Shown here in pieces: positions 51,261 to 58,475 of a DNA stretch of 64,000 bases. The notes beneath the pieces are model-generated. The model ran no database searches and had not been told where the DNA came from. It was given only the letters and a program-made list of their open reading frames with translations. Each line of letters opens with the position of its first letter. The first letter of the stretch is position 1. Origin of the DNA: Rhizobiales bacterium UBA1912 (GTDB taxonomy: Bacteria; Pseudomonadota; Alphaproteobacteria; Rhizobiales; Devosiaceae); the NCBI GenBank assembly GCA_002337455.1, contig DDGC01000007.1, positions 41,573 through 105,572 on the forward strand. The letters are read 5' to 3'. A program made the translations under genes and the position numbers.

Positions 51261-51683
51261 TCAGGCTTTTTTGGATCGAGCGGGTTTCTTGACAGCATTG
51301 AGGGCTGCGGCGGCGGTGACGAGCGCCTTGAGCGCTGCTTCATCGATTTGCGCGCCCTCATGGATATCGATGGCGCGGCGGGTGTTACCCTCGAGGCTGG
51401 AGTTGAACAGGCCCTTGGGGTCATCGAGCGATGCGCCCTTTGCGAAGGTCAACTTGACGTAAGTCTTGTAGGTCTCGCCGGTGCAGATCATGCCGGCACA
51501 GGACCAGACCGGGGTGCCGCGCCACTTCCATTCCTCGACCACTTCGGGAACGGCCTGGTGGACGAGGAAGCGCACCCTGGCGAGGGTTTCGCCGCGCCAG
51601 TCGCCGAGATCGGCGATGCGGGCGTCAATCAGGCGGGCGGCGTCGGTGTCCGAATTTTCACTGGTAGCGGGAGATTTTTTCAT
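51261..51683 (-). CDS. DUF1801 protein (YdhG-like), first of two
   Basis: 140 residues with the DUF1801 fold: RLIDARIADLGDWRGETLAR, VRFLVHQAVPEVVEEWKWRG, PVWSCAGMICTGETYKTYVK and LTFAKGASLDDPKGLFNSSL. A lysine-rich C-terminus follows (KKPARSKKA). The family is small, single-domain and of unknown function, often found with ArsR and SRPBCC genes. The start ATG 51683 lies one base after the stop of the neighbouring DUF1801 gene, so translation is coupled. An in-frame extension to 51836 would run through that neighbour and is not used. Confidence 0.82.
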   Translation of the reverse strand: MKKSPATSENSDTDAARLIDARIADLGDWRGETLARVRFLVHQAVPEVVEEWKWRGTPVWSCAGMICTGETYKTYVKLTFAKGASLDDPKGLFNSSLEGNTRRAIDIHEGAQIDEAALKALVTAAAALNAVKKPARSKKA

Positions 51684-51684
51684 T

Positions 51685-52104
51685 TCACATCTTTTCGCCG
51701 GGCAGTTTGCTGGCCTGTTCGATCCAGCAGGCGAACTGGTCTTCATCGAACCCCTTGTCCTCGTAGATATCGAGGTAGCGGACCTGGGGGTATTTGGAGG
51801 TGCCGGGCGGCGGCGGATCGAGGTCCCTGCCGTCAAAAAACGTCACCTTCACGTATTTGGTCATGCAGTGGTAAGCGGTGAACCAGCGGTCCTTTTCCAT
51901 CCCGTAAAAAGGTGTGTTCCACTTGACCGCTTTTTCGACGTTCGGGACGACGCGTTCGATGATGGCATCAAGGCGGCGCCCGATATCGCCCTTCCAGCCC
52001 GGCATGGCTTTGAGGTAGGCGGCGACCGGCGCATTGCCGTAGCCCTTGGGGATCTGGGGATTGCCGCCGGAAAGCAGCACCGGTTTGGCTTCCGATTTGC
52101 TCAT
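51685..52104 (-). CDS. DUF1801 protein (YdhG-like), second of two
   Basis: 139 residues: AAYLKAMPGWKGDIGRRLDA, IIERVVPNVEKAVKWNTPFY, FTAYHCMTKYVKVTFFDGRD and DEDQFACWIEQASKLPGEKM. The core (WKxxxG/N-P-Y, KVTFF) matches DUF1801. It shares the family with the gene that follows but they are diverged, an old paralogue pair rather than a recent duplication. ATG 52104 sits five bases after the small membrane protein stop, within one ArsR-led transcript. The function is unknown. Confidence 0.82.
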   Translation of the reverse strand: MSKSEAKPVLLSGGNPQIPKGYGNAPVAAYLKAMPGWKGDIGRRLDAIIERVVPNVEKAVKWNTPFYGMEKDRWFTAYHCMTKYVKVTFFDGRDLDPPPPGTSKYPQVRYLDIYEDKGFDEDQFACWIEQASKLPGEKM

Positions 52105-52109
52105 GGTGC

Positions 52110-52340
52110 TTACGCCCTCTCGCCGGCGCCCCGCCCACCGCGCCATTTGATGGCGTACGGTAGCATGAACAGATACAGGCCCGTGAAAAGCAGCAGGAAC
52201 AGGGGGATCAGGGCGAGCAAATATACCCAGAAGGCCGGCTCCTCCCCACCGCCGAGGGCGACGAAATTGACGATGACGCCAAGCGTAAAGGCGATTGCGA
52301 GCCAGCGGTGAACCTGGCGGAACCATGCGTTGATCTTCAT
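52110..52340 (-). CDS. Small two-helix membrane protein
   Basis: 76 residues with two membrane helices: about residues 11-30 (HRWLAIAFTLGVIVNFVALG) and 38-62 (FWVYLLALIPLFLLLFTGLY), ending in a basic tail (KWRGGRGAGERA). The N-terminus KINAWFRQVHRWLA recalls PepSY/DUF-type small membrane proteins, but I do not assign a family. It overlaps the ArsR gene by four bases (ATGA) and is thus expressed with it. In other genomes a membrane protein of this type follows ArsR in SRPBCC/DUF1801 clusters. Confidence 0.75.
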   Translation of the reverse strand: MKINAWFRQVHRWLAIAFTLGVIVNFVALGGGEEPAFWVYLLALIPLFLLLFTGLYLFMLPYAIKWRGGRGAGERA

Positions 52341-52660
52341 TGATCCATCCTCTTGAGCAAATCTTCGAGATCGTCGAACCGCGTATTCCAGAACCCGGCC
52401 ATCTGACGGGTCCAGTCGGCCAGCGGGGCCAAGGCATCGATGCGGGCGCTGTAGTGGGTGTGGCGGCCTTCATGGCGGTCGCTGACGAGGCCGGCCTGGC
52501 GGAGCACACCGAGGTGCTTGGAGACGACCGGTTGGGACACACCAGCGCCCTGCGTGAGCGCGCCGACCGTCAGCTCACCGTTTTTGCACAAGCGCTCGAA
52601 TAGGGCCCGGCGGGTCGGGTCGGCGAGGGTGCGGAAGAGAACATCCTGGGTGGTGGGCAT
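52337..52660 (-). CDS. ArsR-family repressor heading the SRPBCC/DUF1801 operon
   Basis: 107 residues of winged helix: DVLFRTLADPTRRALFERLC, KNGELTVGALTQGAGV, then the recognition helix SQPVVSKHLGVLRQAGLVSD and wing RHEGRHTHYSARI. No metal-binding cysteine pair is visible. It is the first gene of a five-gene coupled operon, so autoregulation and control of all five is expected. A promoter reads TTGACT (52717-52722, minus), 18-base spacer, TATACA (52693-52698). It is clearly a different paralogue from the ArsR genes at 12.5 kb and 58.0 kb. Confidence 0.9.
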   Translation of the reverse strand: MPTTQDVLFRTLADPTRRALFERLCKNGELTVGALTQGAGVSQPVVSKHLGVLRQAGLVSDRHEGRHTHYSARIDALAPLADWTRQMAGFWNTRFDDLEDLLKRMDQ

Positions 52661-53060
52661 CGGTGACGTATATCCCGTTGGCTATGGCTTGATGTATAGC
52701 TGAATGGGTATGGATTAGTCAAGTGGCTTTTGTTTGCGGTTGCTGGCAGGGGCACTCAGGCCACAACGCATATCTGGGGAGGCATGCGTTTGGGTGCGGG
52801 AGGAGGGGGCGGCGAGAGCCGCCAGCGCTCAAGGCCCCCTCACCGGTCTGCCGACCACCCTCTCCCCCGAGGGGCGAGGGTTAGGTTTGCTGGAGCGGTG
52901 GAGATAAGCCGCCGGCCCGCTCCTGGCCCCACCCCACCCCTAACCCCTCCCCTTCAAGGGGAGGGGGACCATAGGACACATCGTCAGCCAGTGGTACAGT
53001 TCAGCACAGTCACCCCTCACTCGGGGTCAGGGTTGCCGATTTTTGGCAGGGACGGCGGTG
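52661..53060. repeat. Intergenic region with repeat elements between the ArsR operon and trpB
   Basis: No gene is seen in these 400 bases. 52693-52722 holds the ArsR operon promoter. 52827-52890 is a third copy of the 11.2 kb repeat block (GCTCAAGGCCCCCTCACCGG then CTGCCGACC and a CCCCCGAGGGG dyad). Further on a perfect 11-bp-arm palindrome, CCCCTCCCCTT-C-AAGGGGAGGGG (about 52945-52968), is a common intergenic repeat type. It falls at the left breakpoint of the block inserted between trpA and trpB. Confidence 0.7.
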
Positions 53061-54287
53061 CTAGAATGCCATGCCCAGATGCTTGCCGACGGATTCGACG
53101 TCCTTGTCGCCGCGGCCCGAAAGGCAGAGGACGATGATTTCGTCTTTGGCCATTTTGGGGGCGAGCTTCATGACGTGGGCGAGGCCGTGGGCGCTTTCGA
53201 GGGCCGGGATGATGCCTTCGAACTTGGTGCAGGCCATGAAGGCGTCGAGGGCTTCGGTGTCGGTGACGGGCACATAGCTCACGCGGCCGCTGTCACGCAG
53301 CCATGAATGCTCGGGGCCGACACCGGGGTAATCGAGGCCGGCGGAAATCGAATGGCCCTCGATGATCTGGCCGTCACCATCCTGCAAAAGATAGGTGCGG
53401 TTGCCGTGCAGCACGCCGGGGCGGCCGCCGGTCATCGAGGCGGCGTGGCCGTTTTCGATATCGACCCCGTGCCCACCCGCCTCGGTGCCGAAGATCTTGA
53501 CGTTGGGCTCGTCGAGGAAATCGTGGAAGGTGCCGATGGCGTTCGAGCCGCCGCCGATACAGGCGACCAGCGCGTCGGGGAGACGGCCCTCGGCCTCGAT
53601 GATCTGCGTGCGAATTTCCTCGCCAATCACCTTTTGAAAGTCGCGCACCATTTCAGGATAGGGGTGCGGGCCAGCTGCCGTACCGATCAAATAATAGGTG
53701 GTGTCCACATTGGTGACCCAATCGCGCAGCGCCTCGTTCATGGCGTCTTTGAGCGTACCGGCCCCAGCGGTCACCGGGCGGACCTCGGCGCCGAGCATTT
53801 TCATGCGCAACACGTTGGGCATCTGGCGCTCCACATCGGTGGCGCCCATGAAGATGGTGCAGGGCAGGCCGAACCGGGCGCAGACCGTTGCCGTGGCGAC
53901 ACCGTGCTGGCCAGCGCCGGTTTCGGCGATGATGCGGGTCTTGCCCATGCGCTTGGCCAGCAGAATCTGGCCAATGCAGTTGTTGAGCTTGTGCGAGCCC
54001 GTGTGGTTGAGATCCTCGCGCTTGAAGTAGATTTTCGCGCCACCAAGCTCGCCGGTCATCCGCTCGGCGAAATAGAGCGGAGAGGGGCGGCCGGCGAAAT
54101 GGGTGCGCAGATCGTCCATTTCGGCCAGAAACTTTTCGTCGGCCTGGGCGGCGCGGTAGGCCTTTTCCAGATCGAGGATGAGCGGCATCAGGGTTTCGGC
54201 CACGAAGCGCCCGCCATAAATGCCGAACTTGCCGTTCTCGTCGGGTCCTTGACGCAGGGAATTGGCGCTTTGCTGGCTCATAATCAT
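53061..54287 (-). CDS. trpB: Tryptophan synthase beta subunit
   Basis: 408 residues; condenses indole with serine using PLP. The PLP Lys is in REDLNHTGSHKLNNCIGQIL (about residue 90), the phosphate loop is VACIGGGSNAIGTFHDFLDE, and AETGAGQHGVATATVCARFG and SAGLDYPGVGPEHSWLRD are also conserved. It starts four bases inside the trpF stop (ATGA), so trpF-trpB are coupled; ATG 54281 is an alternative. The gene ends before a repeat-rich spacer instead of running into trpA. Confidence 0.96.
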   Translation of the reverse strand: MIMSQQSANSLRQGPDENGKFGIYGGRFVAETLMPLILDLEKAYRAAQADEKFLAEMDDLRTHFAGRPSPLYFAERMTGELGGAKIYFKREDLNHTGSHKLNNCIGQILLAKRMGKTRIIAETGAGQHGVATATVCARFGLPCTIFMGATDVERQMPNVLRMKMLGAEVRPVTAGAGTLKDAMNEALRDWVTNVDTTYYLIGTAAGPHPYPEMVRDFQKVIGEEIRTQIIEAEGRLPDALVACIGGGSNAIGTFHDFLDEPNVKIFGTEAGGHGVDIENGHAASMTGGRPGVLHGNRTYLLQDGDGQIIEGHSISAGLDYPGVGPEHSWLRDSGRVSYVPVTDTEALDAFMACTKFEGIIPALESAHGLAHVMKLAPKMAKDEIIVLCLSGRGDKDVESVGKHLGMAF

Positions 54288-54940
54288 TGATCGCTTAAAG
54301 CTGCTTCCCGCGCGCGGGAAATAAAGAGGGAAATCAGACCCGCGTCCTTTACGCCCTTTTCGCGTTCGACGCCCGAGGAAACGTCGAGGCCGAAGGGTTT
54401 GAGGGTTTTGACGGCGCGGGCCACGTTGTCGACATCGAGCCCAGCGGAAAGCATGAAGCGGACGGCAGGGTCAAGGCTTTCGAGCAGCGACCAGTCAAAC
54501 ACGGTGCCAAGGCCACCGGGCCGAGTGGCATCCTTTGGGGGCCTGGCGTCGAGGATCAGCCGGTCGGACACGGGGCGATAGGCGGGCACCTGACGCACGT
54601 CGTTCTTGTCGCCGATCGGCAGGGCCTTGATGATCTTGAGCCCCGAGCGCTCGCGGATATCGGCAACGCGGCCCTTGGGTTCGCTGCCGTGCAGCTGGAG
54701 CCATTTGGCCCCGGTATCGACCGCAGCTGTGACTGTATCATTGTCGGGATCGACAAGCAGGATCGTGGTTTCGATCCGCTCGCCAGCCTGGGCAACAAGA
54801 TCAGCAATATCGGCAAACGGGAGATGGCGCGGGCTTTTTTCGAAATGAACGAAGCCCACCATGTCGGCGCCTTCGGCGATGACATGCTCAAGAATATCGG
54901 GGGTTTTGACCCCGCAGATCTTGATGATGGGCTGGTCCAT
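54284..54940 (-). CDS. trpF: Phosphoribosylanthranilate isomerase
   Basis: 218 residues, TIM barrel; isomerises N-(5-phosphoribosyl)anthranilate in tryptophan synthesis. Landmarks: MDQPIIKICGVKTPDILEHV with the catalytic Cys in KICG, VGFVHFEKSPRHLPF, the catalytic Asp in LILDARPPKD, GGLGTVFDW and FMLSAGLDVDNVARAV. The C-terminal phosphate-binding text is GLDVSSGVEREKGVKD. ATG 54940 shares bases with the stop of the lapA-domain gene, so translation is coupled to it. Confidence 0.95.
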   Translation of the reverse strand: MDQPIIKICGVKTPDILEHVIAEGADMVGFVHFEKSPRHLPFADIADLVAQAGERIETTILLVDPDNDTVTAAVDTGAKWLQLHGSEPKGRVADIRERSGLKIIKALPIGDKNDVRQVPAYRPVSDRLILDARPPKDATRPGGLGTVFDWSLLESLDPAVRFMLSAGLDVDNVARAVKTLKPFGLDVSSGVEREKGVKDAGLISLFISRAREAALSDQ

Positions 54941-55290
54941 CAAACCAGTTCGTCCGTGGCGAGCAACGCGGCATCGGGCTCACGCGCAGGGGCGCGGCGG
55001 GAGCGCTCAAGATCGGCTTTGAGCTTTTCGTTTTCGCGGCGCAGACGGCGCTCCTCTTTGCGGTGTCCGGCCTGAGTGAACCAGACCGAGAGACCGCCGA
55101 GCGAAATGCCGATGAACAGCACGGCGTAGATCACCAGAAACAGCGGCACGCCGAAGCCGGGCGCTGCCTCGTCGGCGGCGACGAGCGGATTGAAATTGAG
55201 CGCGACCGTGTGCCGGTTGGCCAGGGCGAAAACCAGGACCAACAGGCAGAGGGGCACGAGAACGAGCCAGCCGACGATGCGTTTGCGCAT
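54940..55290 (-). CDS. LapA-domain membrane protein
   Basis: 116 residues with two membrane helices (about residues 6-25, GWLVLVPLCLLVLVFALANR, and 45-68, PLFLVIYAVLFIGISLGGLS). A cytoplasmic coiled coil follows (KEERRLRRENEKLKADLERS). The N-x-x-x-V-x-L-N-F pattern (RHTVALNFNPLVA) is the LapA family mark. LapA assists lipopolysaccharide assembly control with LapB and FtsH in E. coli; no LapB is adjacent here. Position next to ihfB is conserved in many proteobacteria. ATG 55290 is preferred (GGAA ten bases upstream); ATG 55305 is possible. Confidence 0.82.
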   Translation of the reverse strand: MRKRIVGWLVLVPLCLLVLVFALANRHTVALNFNPLVAADEAAPGFGVPLFLVIYAVLFIGISLGGLSVWFTQAGHRKEERRLRRENEKLKADLERSRRAPAREPDAALLATDELV

Positions 55291-55330
55291 AGGGTTCAAT
55301 TCCATTTGACGCGCAAGCGGGAAAGACGGG

Positions 55331-55378
55331 GCCGCCAGCGCTGCCGGTTGCTGGATCCCGGGTCAAGCCCGGGATGAC
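55331..55378. repeat. GATCCCGGGTC...GGGATGAC intergenic repeat
   Basis: GCCGCCAGCGCTGCCGG (from 55331) followed by GATCCCGGGTCAAGCC and CGGGATGAC (55354-55378). The same two modules occur inverted at 28035-28076. It is a dispersed palindromic repeat in the 5' flank of the lapA-domain gene. Confidence 0.65.
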
Positions 55379-55453
55379 GACCGAGGGAAGGCCGTCCCTA
55401 TCACCTTTTTCGCAATTGTGGGCGGTTTTTAGGAACCCCGACAGCCTTTCAAG

Positions 55454-55585
55454 CGCTCTAGAGCATTTCCGCCTTTCGCTTGCGCGGCCCTTCGGGTCTT
55501 CGAATCGCGGAAATCCTCTAAGTCTTTGTTTTGTCACGTTTCCGAACCGGATAAGTGGTTCCCACTTATCCTGGAAACGCTCTAG
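55454..55585. repeat. RIME-like intergenic palindromic element, copy 2
   Basis: The first palindrome is AGAGCATTTCCGC...GCGGAAATCCTCT (13-bp arms, one mismatch, with an insert CTTGCGCGGCCCTTCGGG in the middle). The second is GGATAAGTGG-TTC-CCACTTATCC inside CGTTTCC...GGAAACGCTCTAG. The element runs to 55585 and supplies the ihfB stop codon (TAG, 55582-55584 on the minus strand). Confidence 0.85.
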
Positions 55586-55863
55586 CCGCCGTTGAGCCGT
55601 TCGCGGATTTCCTTGCCCGCCTTGAACTGCGGCACGTATTTTTCGCCCACATCGACCTGTTCGCCGGTGCGCGGGTTGCGGCCGACGCGAGCCGGGCGGT
55701 TCTTGACCGAAAACGCGCCGAAGCCGCGCAGTTCGACCCGGTCGCCCCGGGCCAGCGCATCGCCGACTTCATCGAGGATGGCGTTGACGATGTTTTCGAT
55801 ATCGCGATGGAAAAGATGCGGGTTTTCGACCGCAAGCTTTTCGATGAGTTCGGACTTTATCAT
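55582..55863 (-). CDS. ihfB: Integration host factor subunit beta
   Basis: 93 residues of the HU/IHF fold: MIKSELIEKLAVENPHLFHR, then IVNAILDEVGDALARGDRVE, the arm LRGFGAFSVKNRPARVGRNP (with the DNA-intercalating Pro) and RTGEQVDVGEKYVPQFKAGK. IHF-beta pairs with IHF-alpha, which is encoded elsewhere. It bends DNA and helps replication, recombination and transcription control. Its neighbours (lapA, trpF on one side, sppA on the other) match other Hyphomicrobiales. The stop codon falls in the terminal palindrome of a RIME-like repeat. Confidence 0.96.
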   Translation of the reverse strand: MIKSELIEKLAVENPHLFHRDIENIVNAILDEVGDALARGDRVELRGFGAFSVKNRPARVGRNPRTGEQVDVGEKYVPQFKAGKEIRERLNGG

Positions 55864-55935
55864 GGTCTATCGCACGCCCCCTGGCGCAGGTTGGGGTGTT
55901 TTGCACCCTCGGGCTAAAGTGTTGTGGCCTTGATC

Positions 55936-56892
55936 TTATCGGGCGTGAGGGTGCCAAAGCGAGACCAGCCCGTCAAGCGGCAAGCCGGGCCAACCACCAT
56001 CGCCCAATGCGCCGGCCAAAGAGCCAAACAGCAGATCGAGCCAGCCGGGCGCGCGCTGGCGCGGCCAGACCGAAACGATATCGAGATCGGGCGCGATTTC
56101 GCGCTCTGTCTGCAGCCAGGTCAGCGCCTCGGGTTCACCACCGGCCTCATCGATCAGGCCGGCCTCGATGCCCATGACCCCCGAAAGGATGCGGCCATCT
56201 GCCAAGGCGAGGGTTTGCGGCCGCGTGAGACCACGGCGCTCGGCCACCAGATCGACGAAATACTGATATGAGGAATCGACGAGATCGACCAGGGAATCGC
56301 GCACTTCGGGAGTGATCGGCTCGTCAAAGTCGGGCTTGCCCTTGAGCGGTCCGGAGGCGACCTTGTCGAGATCGACGCCCAGGGTTTCGAACAGGCCCGA
56401 CGCGTCGACGTGCTGGTAGTAAACGCCGATGGAGCCAACGATCGAAAGATTGCGGGCGTAAATCCGGTCGGTGGCGATGGCGGCCATATACGCGGCCGAA
56501 GCGCCCAACTCGCCGACTGTCGAGACAACCGGCTTTTGTTCGGCCAGGGCGCGCAGAGACGCATAGAGTTCCTCGCCGCCGGCCGTGGTGCCGCCCGGAG
56601 AGTTGATGGCAACGATCACGGCGGCGACGGATTCGTCCTCGCCCAGACGCTCGAGGAGCGCCGTGCGCTCGGGATCGGTTGTGATGGTGCCGGCGATGGT
56701 GACGCGGGCAATGACATCGCCCACGGGGTTCATCAGCGGGGAAAAGCGGGCAAGGCCCACGATCACCGCGATGGCCAGCACCACGAAGCCAAATATCCGC
56801 CAGCGGCCGCGCGAGCGGCGCAGGGCGCGGGTGACGGGGATCGTTTCGAGGGGATCGTCTTCACGCGACATGGGGGCGTCCGGATTGCTCAT
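55936..56892 (-). CDS. sppA: Signal peptide peptidase SppA, short form
   Basis: 318 residues: one membrane helix near residues 32-52 (WRIFGFVVLAIAVIVGLARF) and an S49 peptidase domain. The nucleophile Ser lies in VGELGASAAYMAAIATD (about residue 130) and the general-base Lys in ASGPLKGKPDFDEP (about 185). The family pattern INSPGGTTAGGEELY is also present. It is the single-domain short form that acts as a tetramer or octamer and degrades cleaved signal peptides in the membrane. A RIME-like repeat (56894-57000) lies directly upstream and must hold or border its promoter. Confidence 0.93.
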   Translation of the reverse strand: MSNPDAPMSREDDPLETIPVTRALRRSRGRWRIFGFVVLAIAVIVGLARFSPLMNPVGDVIARVTIAGTITTDPERTALLERLGEDESVAAVIVAINSPGGTTAGGEELYASLRALAEQKPVVSTVGELGASAAYMAAIATDRIYARNLSIVGSIGVYYQHVDASGLFETLGVDLDKVASGPLKGKPDFDEPITPEVRDSLVDLVDSSYQYFVDLVAERRGLTRPQTLALADGRILSGVMGIEAGLIDEAGGEPEALTWLQTEREIAPDLDIVSVWPRQRAPGWLDLLFGSLAGALGDGGWPGLPLDGLVSLWHPHAR

Positions 56893-56893
56893 T

Positions 56894-57000
56894 CAGAGCA
56901 TTTTCCGCTCTTTTTCGAATCGGTTCAATTGCTCTAGGTCTGTGTTTGTCGCGCTTCCGAACCGGATACGTGGTTCGCATCTATCCCGGATGCGCTCGAA
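56894..57000. repeat. RIME-like intergenic palindromic element, copy 3
   Basis: It starts AGAGCATTTTCCGC, continues TTTTTCGAATCGG and GCTCTAGGTC, then TTTGTCGCGCTTCCGAACC, GGATACGTGGTTCGCATCTA and ends GGATGCGCTCGA. The second palindrome is well kept, the first degenerate. The start of sppA lies two bases away. Confidence 0.8.
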
Positions 57001-57013
57001 ATAATCGCTACCG

Positions 57014-57505
57014 CTAACGAGGCGCTGGCGCAACCATGTAGCGCGCGTCGGGCTCGTAGCTGGAGAGCTTTGCGGCAAGGCGGTGGTCGTCGGTCATCGA
57101 AAACCCCATGCGGGTCCAGAAGGGGACCGAGCCGTTGACGGCAACCAGGCTGAGGGCGCCAAAGGGGGCGGCCAAGAGCAGGAGGCTTTCGACAATCTGC
57201 CGGGCGGCGCCGGTGCCGCGGGCGGCGGGCAACAGGGCCAGATCGTGGATATAGAGCGTGTCGCTGCCTTCGGGGAGGCGGGTCAGGACCGTATTGAGTG
57301 TGGGGAGCGTGCCGAGGCGGTAGGGGTGGGCGAGGATATAGCCGGCGGGGGCACCATCGATTTCCAAGAGGAAGCAGAAATCGGGGGCAATGGCCTGCCG
57401 GTCGGCAAACACCGCTTCGTCCTCTGGAAAATCTGGGTGAACCGCTGCCGCGATTGCGGAGACTGCGGGAATATCGGCGGGAAGAAGCGGGCGCCAGAGG
57501 GGCAT
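57014..57505 (-). CDS. GNAT-family N-acetyltransferase
   Basis: 163 residues, acetyl-CoA dependent. The central strand and CoA loop are in LYIHDLALLPAARGTGAARQ (about residues 84-103; the R/Q-x-x-G-x-G/A pattern is RGTGAA), followed by IVESLLLLAAPFGALSLVAV and the C-terminal VPFWTRMGFSMTDD. It may acetylate a protein N-terminus, an antibiotic or a small amine; the substrate is unknown. ATG 57505 gives MPLWRPLLPADIPAVSAI, typical of the family; an in-frame extension to 57562 is less likely. It is followed by the sppA-linked repeat. Confidence 0.87.
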   Translation of the reverse strand: MPLWRPLLPADIPAVSAIAAAVHPDFPEDEAVFADRQAIAPDFCFLLEIDGAPAGYILAHPYRLGTLPTLNTVLTRLPEGSDTLYIHDLALLPAARGTGAARQIVESLLLLAAPFGALSLVAVNGSVPFWTRMGFSMTDDHRLAAKLSSYEPDARYMVAPAPR

Positions 57506-57630
57506 TTTTGAGAAGGGGCCGGATCGGTGGGGGGTGGCGGGACGATAGCCGCCATCGATCATGTGGCCAAGCGAATTGAATGCACTCCGGGGCTGAACCC
57601 CGGAGTGCCGGCCGAGGATGAGACGGGGCG

Positions 57631-58029
57631 TTAACCGGCGGCTTTCATTTCGACGATCTGGATAAGATTGCCGCAGGTGTCATTGAGGACGGCCATCTTA
57701 ACCGGGCCGGCATCGGTGGGCGGCATTGTGAAGGTGACGCCGAGGCCGGTGAGGCGCCGATGTTCGGCCTCGATGTCATTGACCTGAAACGAGGTCAACG
57801 GGATGCCGTCGGCGACCAGGGCTTCCTTGAAGGGCTTTGTGGCGGGGTGGCCGGAGGGCTCGAGCAGCAGTTCGACACCATCTGCGGCATCGGGGCCGAC
57901 CACTGTGAGCCAGCGGTTATCGTCATCGACGGGAATATCGTTCTTTTTGATAAAGCCGAGCTTGCTGGTGTAGAAATCAAGGGCCTTGTTCTGGTCGTCG
58001 ACATAGACGGAGGTTACGTAGATTTTCAT
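57631..58029 (-). CDS. VOC-family (glyoxalase/bleomycin-resistance) protein
   Basis: 132 residues of two beta-alpha-beta-beta-beta modules: MKIYVTSVYVDDQNKALDFY, KLGFIKKNDIPVDDDNRWLT, ELLLEPSGHPATK and GIPLTSFQVNDIEAEHRRLT, ending GPVKMAVLNDTCGNLIQIVE. Metal-ligand positions can be guessed (the Glu in IVEM, Glu in ELLLE), but activity is unknown. The SRPBCC- and VOC-type genes next to ArsR repressors form a recurrent type in this window. It overlaps the ArsR gene upstream by four bases (ATGA) and so shares its transcript. Confidence 0.87.
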   Translation of the reverse strand: MKIYVTSVYVDDQNKALDFYTSKLGFIKKNDIPVDDDNRWLTVVGPDAADGVELLLEPSGHPATKPFKEALVADGIPLTSFQVNDIEAEHRRLTGLGVTFTMPPTDAGPVKMAVLNDTCGNLIQIVEMKAAG

Positions 58030-58334
58030 TCGGAGTTCTCCTCGAAGGATTTCAGCCAGCCCAATTTGAGCTCAGCAATGGGTTTGGTGTTGAGGCGATG
58101 CAGCTTTGTGGTGCCCTGCCATTCGATATCGATCAGCCCTGCCTCCTCGAGCGTTATCAGGTGCCGTGAAAAGCCCTGACGCGTCTGGCCGATGCCGTGA
58201 TTGGTCACCACGCGGCTAAAAAGCTCGAACAGGGACTGGCGGTCACGCTTGCCCAGTTCGGTGATGATAATTCGGCGGGTCGTATCGCCCAGGGCCTTGA
58301 ACAGGCGGTTGAGGTTTTCGTCGTTGGTCGTCAT
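58026..58334 (-). CDS. ArsR-family repressor coupled to a VOC protein
   Basis: 102 residues: LNRLFKALGDTTRRIIITEL, GKRDRQSLFELFSRVVTNHG, then RQGFSRHLITLEEAGLIDIE with wing WQGTTKLHRLNTKPI. It is the most divergent of the three ArsR proteins here, with a longer loop before the recognition helix. No cysteine pair is visible. The ATG at 58334 was chosen because the palindromic operator and promoter lie immediately upstream; a longer frame to 58463 would run through them. The VOC gene follows with a four-base overlap. Confidence 0.86.
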   Translation of the reverse strand: MTTNDENLNRLFKALGDTTRRIIITELGKRDRQSLFELFSRVVTNHGIGQTRQGFSRHLITLEEAGLIDIEWQGTTKLHRLNTKPIAELKLGWLKSFEENSE

Positions 58335-58343
58335 GACGGCCTT

Positions 58344-58369
58344 ATGCAACAAGTATGTTGCATAGTCAA
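58344..58369 (-). promoter_or_regulatory. Palindromic operator between -35 and -10 of the ArsR/VOC unit
   Basis: ATGCAACA (58344-58351), AGTA, TGTTGCAT (58356-58363): a perfect 8-bp-arm palindrome. On the minus strand it fills the spacer of TTGACT (58364-58369) - 17 bases - CATAAG. A repressor bound there would exclude polymerase, so the ArsR product ten bases downstream probably represses itself. Confidence 0.72.
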
Positions 58370-58475
58370 GCCGTGGTGCGGCTGGTGACAGCGGGCATGG
58401 CGGCGTGGGGAGCGGCCCGGCAGCGATCAAAACCGGTTGAAAACCGCCCCAACGGCCTACCAAGGATGGTTTGGG

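Noticed and set aside
25411..57000. RIME-like repeats as insertion sequences
   Set aside because: They are about 100-130 bp, carry no transposase and have no target duplications that I can see.
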